Assembly: GCA_963169595.1 (NCBI GenBank)
Contig: CAUJFM010000361.1
Location: 1 to 6,800 of the forward strand
Origin: Bacteroidota bacterium
Lineage (GTDB): Bacteria > Bacteroidota > Bacteroidia > Flavobacteriales_F > PHOS-HE28
Direction: 5' to 3'
DNA: 6,800 bases
A program made the translations under genes and the position numbers. Of this stretch, positions 4,475-6,800 are shown piece after piece. Under the pieces are notes generated by a model. That model saw nothing but the letters and a program-made list of their open reading frames with translations, ran no database searches and was not told the origin of the DNA. Numbering within the stretch: the first letter of the stretch is position 1; every line of letters starts with the position of its first letter.

Positions 4475-6150
4475 ACCCATTCGTTGACCGGTTCACGCCC
4501 ATACTGGCCACCGATGGTGGATGCCAGCAGGAAGCCTTGAGCGGCACGGCGCGGCTTGGAGTGCTTTTCGACGTACCGTTCAACGCCAATAGCGCGTGGC
4601 TGCAGGCCGATGCGGATATTCAGTTCCGTATGGACGGCGACCCAGCCGGAAGTGCAGCGCTCACGCTCACTAAGCTCACGTTCCTGCCTCTCGCCAATCG
4701 TGCGATGCTCGACCGCCTCATCCTGACCGGGTCGGCCACGATCGCCGTGCAGTTCGGCGAGGGGGATGTGGGGCCGATCCCTTCGGCACCCATCGTGGCG
4801 GATGGCGGTGGTGGCCCCCCCATACCGGGGACCGGCACCGTCACCAGCATCAACGTGGCGGGCGGCGATACGGGTCTGGTGCCTACGGGTGGGCCTGTCA
4901 CCTCCGCTGGCGTGATCACACTCACAGGGCGAGCACGGGTGGATACGGCGAAGGTCGTACACGTGATGACCTCGGGCAACGATAGCACCGGTCTGCCGTA
5001 TCGCTTGGATAAGCCGTTCGTGACCTTGGCCGCAGCCGTGGCTGCATCTGCTCCTTACGACACCATCAAGGTCTGGCCTGGCCTCTACCCCAGCACAGAG
5101 GTCGGCATCCCTCATGACCTGCACGTGGATCTGCTCAACGCTGTGCTCGCTGGAGATGGCGTCTACGTGCTGAGCACCCAAGGTGCTAACCTGCGTGTGT
5201 CAGGCAGTGGCGAAGTCAGGCATACCGGCAATAAATGGGCGCTGTACGCGCCCGGCGGCTCGGTCAACAGTGATGGAGTGCAGTATAGCACTGCAACATC
5301 GGGCATGGCGATACATGCCGAATCCGTCACCATGTGCCGGATCAACGGTGACATGGTCGGGGGCCTCCGTGTCTATAGTGCGCAGTTGGTTCAAGTGCAG
5401 GCGGCTATCCACGCCAATGAGGCATTGCTGATCGAGGGCGCTCAGCGTCTGATATGCGCCGGATATGTGGTGTCGCCCGGCGGTGCGGGCAATGCCGTCA
5501 CTGTCGGGGACTGCGTAAGCGCTGACCTGCGGATGAGCGTGGAGGCGCAAGCCGGTGCGGTACGTATAGTCGGCACATCGCATGCATTGATCGTCGGTGA
5601 TCTATCGAGCACGCTGAGTCACGCGCTGAAAATCGAAAACAGTGACGTGACGATCTACGGCAACTGCACCAGCACGGGCGGCAACGGTGCCGCAAATGGT
5701 GTTTGGCTGACCAGCGGGAAGTGTTCCGTCTATGGCAACTGTGCGGCGGTGGCGGCGCTACCGGCGAAAACAGACGGAGGGCACTTGATCCTGCACGGCG
5801 ATGCACACAGCGAGAGGAGGTGGGGCGTCGGCACGATCAACGGAGGACGGATCGATATGTACGGAACCGCGAGTTGCGACCAGCGTGCAGCGGTGTATGT
5901 CGGACCCGGCGGAGAGGTTCATCTCCACGGACGCGCGGTCGCGCCAAACGCTCTCGAAGGAGCGGTCCTGTTGACGCCAACGGGAGCGCTCACCTTGTAC
6001 GGCGGTGCGTATCTCGACACGCAGAGCACATACAACATGAACGTAGAGGGTGGCGTGGCGGCCACCGTGCGCAACTACGGCGCGGCGGCCAACAAGCCCA
6101 CCCGGCCTGCTGTTACGGTGGTCGGCGCACCGATTTTGATCGTGCCATGA
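4471..6150 (+). CDS. Receptor-binding spike: capsid-docking base, shaft and beta-helix (559 aa)
   Basis: Probably the host-recognition spike of the virion. Residues 1-98 are a compact base domain closely matching the separate 102-residue protein encoded next. Residues 99-121 are a Gly/Pro linker. Residues 122-153 carry a GTVTSINVAGGDTGL...PVTSAGVITLTG shaft motif of the kind repeated in Bacteroidota phage fibres. From about 163 to 545 the protein is a right-handed beta-helix: HVMTSGNDSTG and KPFVTLAAAVAAS resemble the usual pectate-lyase-like opening, and six rungs with hydrophobic-[Tyr/His]-Gly cores lie at 395-397, 420-422, 441-443, 463-465, 485-487 and 509-511. No signal peptide or transmembrane helix is present. 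Depolymerase activity is possible in this fold, but no catalytic residues can be assigned. The start overlaps the preceding stop (ATGA); an in-frame ATG at 4369 lies wholly inside the preceding gene and is rejected because the base-domain alignment begins exactly at 4471. Confidence 0.8.
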   Translation: MNPFVDRFTPILATDGGCQQEALSGTARLGVLFDVPFNANSAWLQADADIQFRMDGDPAGSAALTLTKLTFLPLANRAMLDRLILTGSATIAVQFGEGDVGPIPSAPIVADGGGGPPIPGTGTVTSINVAGGDTGLVPTGGPVTSAGVITLTGRARVDTAKVVHVMTSGNDSTGLPYRLDKPFVTLAAAVAASAPYDTIKVWPGLYPSTEVGIPHDLHVDLLNAVLAGDGVYVLSTQGANLRVSGSGEVRHTGNKWALYAPGGSVNSDGVQYSTATSGMAIHAESVTMCRINGDMVGGLRVYSAQLVQVQAAIHANEALLIEGAQRLICAGYVVSPGGAGNAVTVGDCVSADLRMSVEAQAGAVRIVGTSHALIVGDLSSTLSHALKIENSDVTIYGNCTSTGGNGAANGVWLTSGKCSVYGNCAAVAALPAKTDGGHLILHGDAHSERRWGVGTINGGRIDMYGTASCDQRAAVYVGPGGEVHLHGRAVAPNALEGAVLLTPTGALTLYGGAYLDTQSTYNMNVEGGVAATVRNYGAAANKPTRPAVTVVGAPILIVP

Positions 6151-6455
6151 ACACCACGAACGCCCGCAACACACCGATCCTCGGCCCGCTTGGATGTCAG
6201 GAAGTGGTAACGCCGGGCACACCCACGCTACTGAGTGATCTGGTAGCCATCCCACACGATGCGTATTCCGCATGGGTGCAGGGGGTAGGTGGCGACATGC
6301 TCTTTTCCTTGAACGCATCCACGGCCGGAGCAGCGGGCCTAAGCGCTCAGGATCTACGGTTGTCCACCCCGGCAGCCATTCGGCGATGCGTGATCAAGGC
6401 CGGGACCGCCACCGGGATCGTGGTGCAGTTCTATACGGGCAACTCAGGGCTGTAG
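6147..6455 (+). CDS. Stand-alone paralogue of the spike base, candidate penton-type protein (102 aa)
   Basis: This protein aligns with the first 95-98 residues of the spike almost without gaps. Both begin MN, have Arg7 and TPIL at 9-12, share a GCQ (spike 17-19, here 16-18), have GT at 25-26 or 24-25, SAW at 41-43, Gln45, and end with VQF at 93-95. It stops where the spike's linker begins, so it is a base domain with no shaft. I infer that it occupies the same kind of capsid position as the spike base, such as vertices lacking a spike or the penton under it, by analogy with PRD1, where penton P31 resembles the N-terminal base of spike P5. The ATG at 6147 overlaps the spike stop (ATGA). It ends the polycistron and its 3' end overlaps the convergent minus-strand gene by 12 nt. 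A duplicated minor spike is the alternative. Confidence 0.8.
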   Translation: MNTTNARNTPILGPLGCQEVVTPGTPTLLSDLVAIPHDAYSAWVQGVGGDMLFSLNASTAGAAGLSAQDLRLSTPAAIRRCVIKAGTATGIVVQFYTGNSGL

Positions 6456-6794
6456 ATCAGGTGATCGCCGGATCATCGCGGCGTTAGGCGCGTCGGTGTA
6501 ATCGGCACCCCATAGGCGCAGGCTATCGGACAGCTCATTACAGTGGCGCAAAGCGACTTCCCACCTCGCACGATCAACGCCATGTCCTTTATGGCGGTAG
6601 ATGTCCACGAGGGCGAGCAGAACGGCGCGTAAGTGCGCCAGTGACACGCTGACGTCCTTCCACGCATAGTGGATGTAGTCCGGGCCGCCACGCCGCCGCA
6701 ATGCGCGGTCCATGGTGTTCTCGGCATCACGGATGGATGAGGTCAACGCGCGGTCGGTGGAAGGCTTCAAGCTCTCGTGGTAGTGCCACGCCAT
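6444..6794 (-). CDS. Convergent gene for a helical protein of unknown function (at least 116 aa)
   Basis: Unrecognised. Reading leftward from an ATG at 6794-6792, the translation is mostly helical and charged, with well-formed heptads such as VSLAHLRAVLLALVDIYRHK (about 50-69) and ARWEVALRHCNELSDSLRLWG (about 76-96). There is no membrane segment. Codon use (GC-rich third positions, common codons) resembles the plus-strand genes, which supports it as real, and no competing plus-strand frame exists here. Two further codons (TGG CGC) are open before the ATG to the window edge, so the true start may lie outside. It faces the structural operon and overlaps its last gene by 12 nt, suggesting the border of another module such as replication, regulation or host DNA. 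Function cannot be inferred. Confidence 0.6.
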   Translation of the reverse strand: MAWHYHESLKPSTDRALTSSIRDAENTMDRALRRRGGPDYIHYAWKDVSVSLAHLRAVLLALVDIYRHKGHGVDRARWEVALRHCNELSDSLRLWGADYTDAPNAAMIRRSPDLQP

Positions 6795-6800
6795 GCGCCA

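Noticed and set aside
4297..5181. Minus-strand open frame of 294 codons opposite the spike
   Set aside because: It is rich in His, Arg and Cys with no recognisable domain, and the plus-strand spike has clear domain structure over the same bases; this is a typical shadow in GC-rich DNA.
5703..6146. Upstream extension of the 102-residue gene frame into the spike
   Set aside because: The extension is Arg-rich and shapeless, and the alignment with the spike base begins exactly at the ATG at 6147.
1..6800. CRISPR array, tRNA, rRNA, insertion sequence or attachment repeats
   Set aside because: No regularly spaced direct repeats, cloverleaf, transposase motif or long terminal repeats were seen.

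Overview
This window reads as the structural-gene block of a small tailless phage (free virus, prophage or plasmid-like provirus) whose virion probably contains an internal membrane. No single gene proves this; the layout does. A beta-rich candidate capsid protein is followed by a tightly packed run of ten small proteins. Nine have one clear transmembrane segment and the tenth has a weaker one. A membrane-anchored M23 murein endopeptidase lies inside that run. The run ends in a large beta-helix spike protein and a short protein that is a paralogue of the spike's N-terminal base. I saw no tail, portal, terminase, integrase, replication or packaging-ATPase gene, so those functions, if present, lie outside the window. 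The host is uncertain. GC is high (about 60% by eye). Most starts lack a clear Shine-Dalgarno sequence and rely on stop/start overlaps, and the spike shaft has a GTVTSI-type repeat familiar from Bacteroidota phage fibres. A GC-rich Bacteroidota host fits but is not shown.

Layout: (1) 66-221, a 51-residue soluble protein of unknown function, then a perfect 12-bp hairpin (242-268). (2) 392-997, the candidate major capsid protein, followed directly by a second perfect 12-bp, 3-nt-loop hairpin (1013-1039), so the capsid gene sits alone between two near-identical hairpin designs. (3) 1053-6455, an apparent single polycistron of twelve genes with gaps of 6 nt or less or short overlaps, including five 4-nt ATGA overlaps. 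In order: a tail-anchored protein with a Gly-rich linker; a short tail-anchored protein; the M23 peptidase; a membrane protein with a possible annexin-like helical domain; a 60-residue and a 47-residue membrane protein; a coiled-coil tail-anchored protein; three N-terminally anchored small proteins; the 559-residue spike; and the 102-residue base-domain paralogue. (4) 6444-6794 on the minus strand, a convergent gene for a helical protein of unknown function that may continue past the window edge.

Proposed joint role (inference): the capsid shell encloses a membrane carrying the small proteins. The spike and its stand-alone base paralogue share vertex positions, as spike P5 and penton P31 do in phage PRD1. 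The M23 enzyme opens the peptidoglycan at entry. The two hairpins may set a high capsid-to-minor-protein ratio. The families named here come from reading the translations; no database search was possible.
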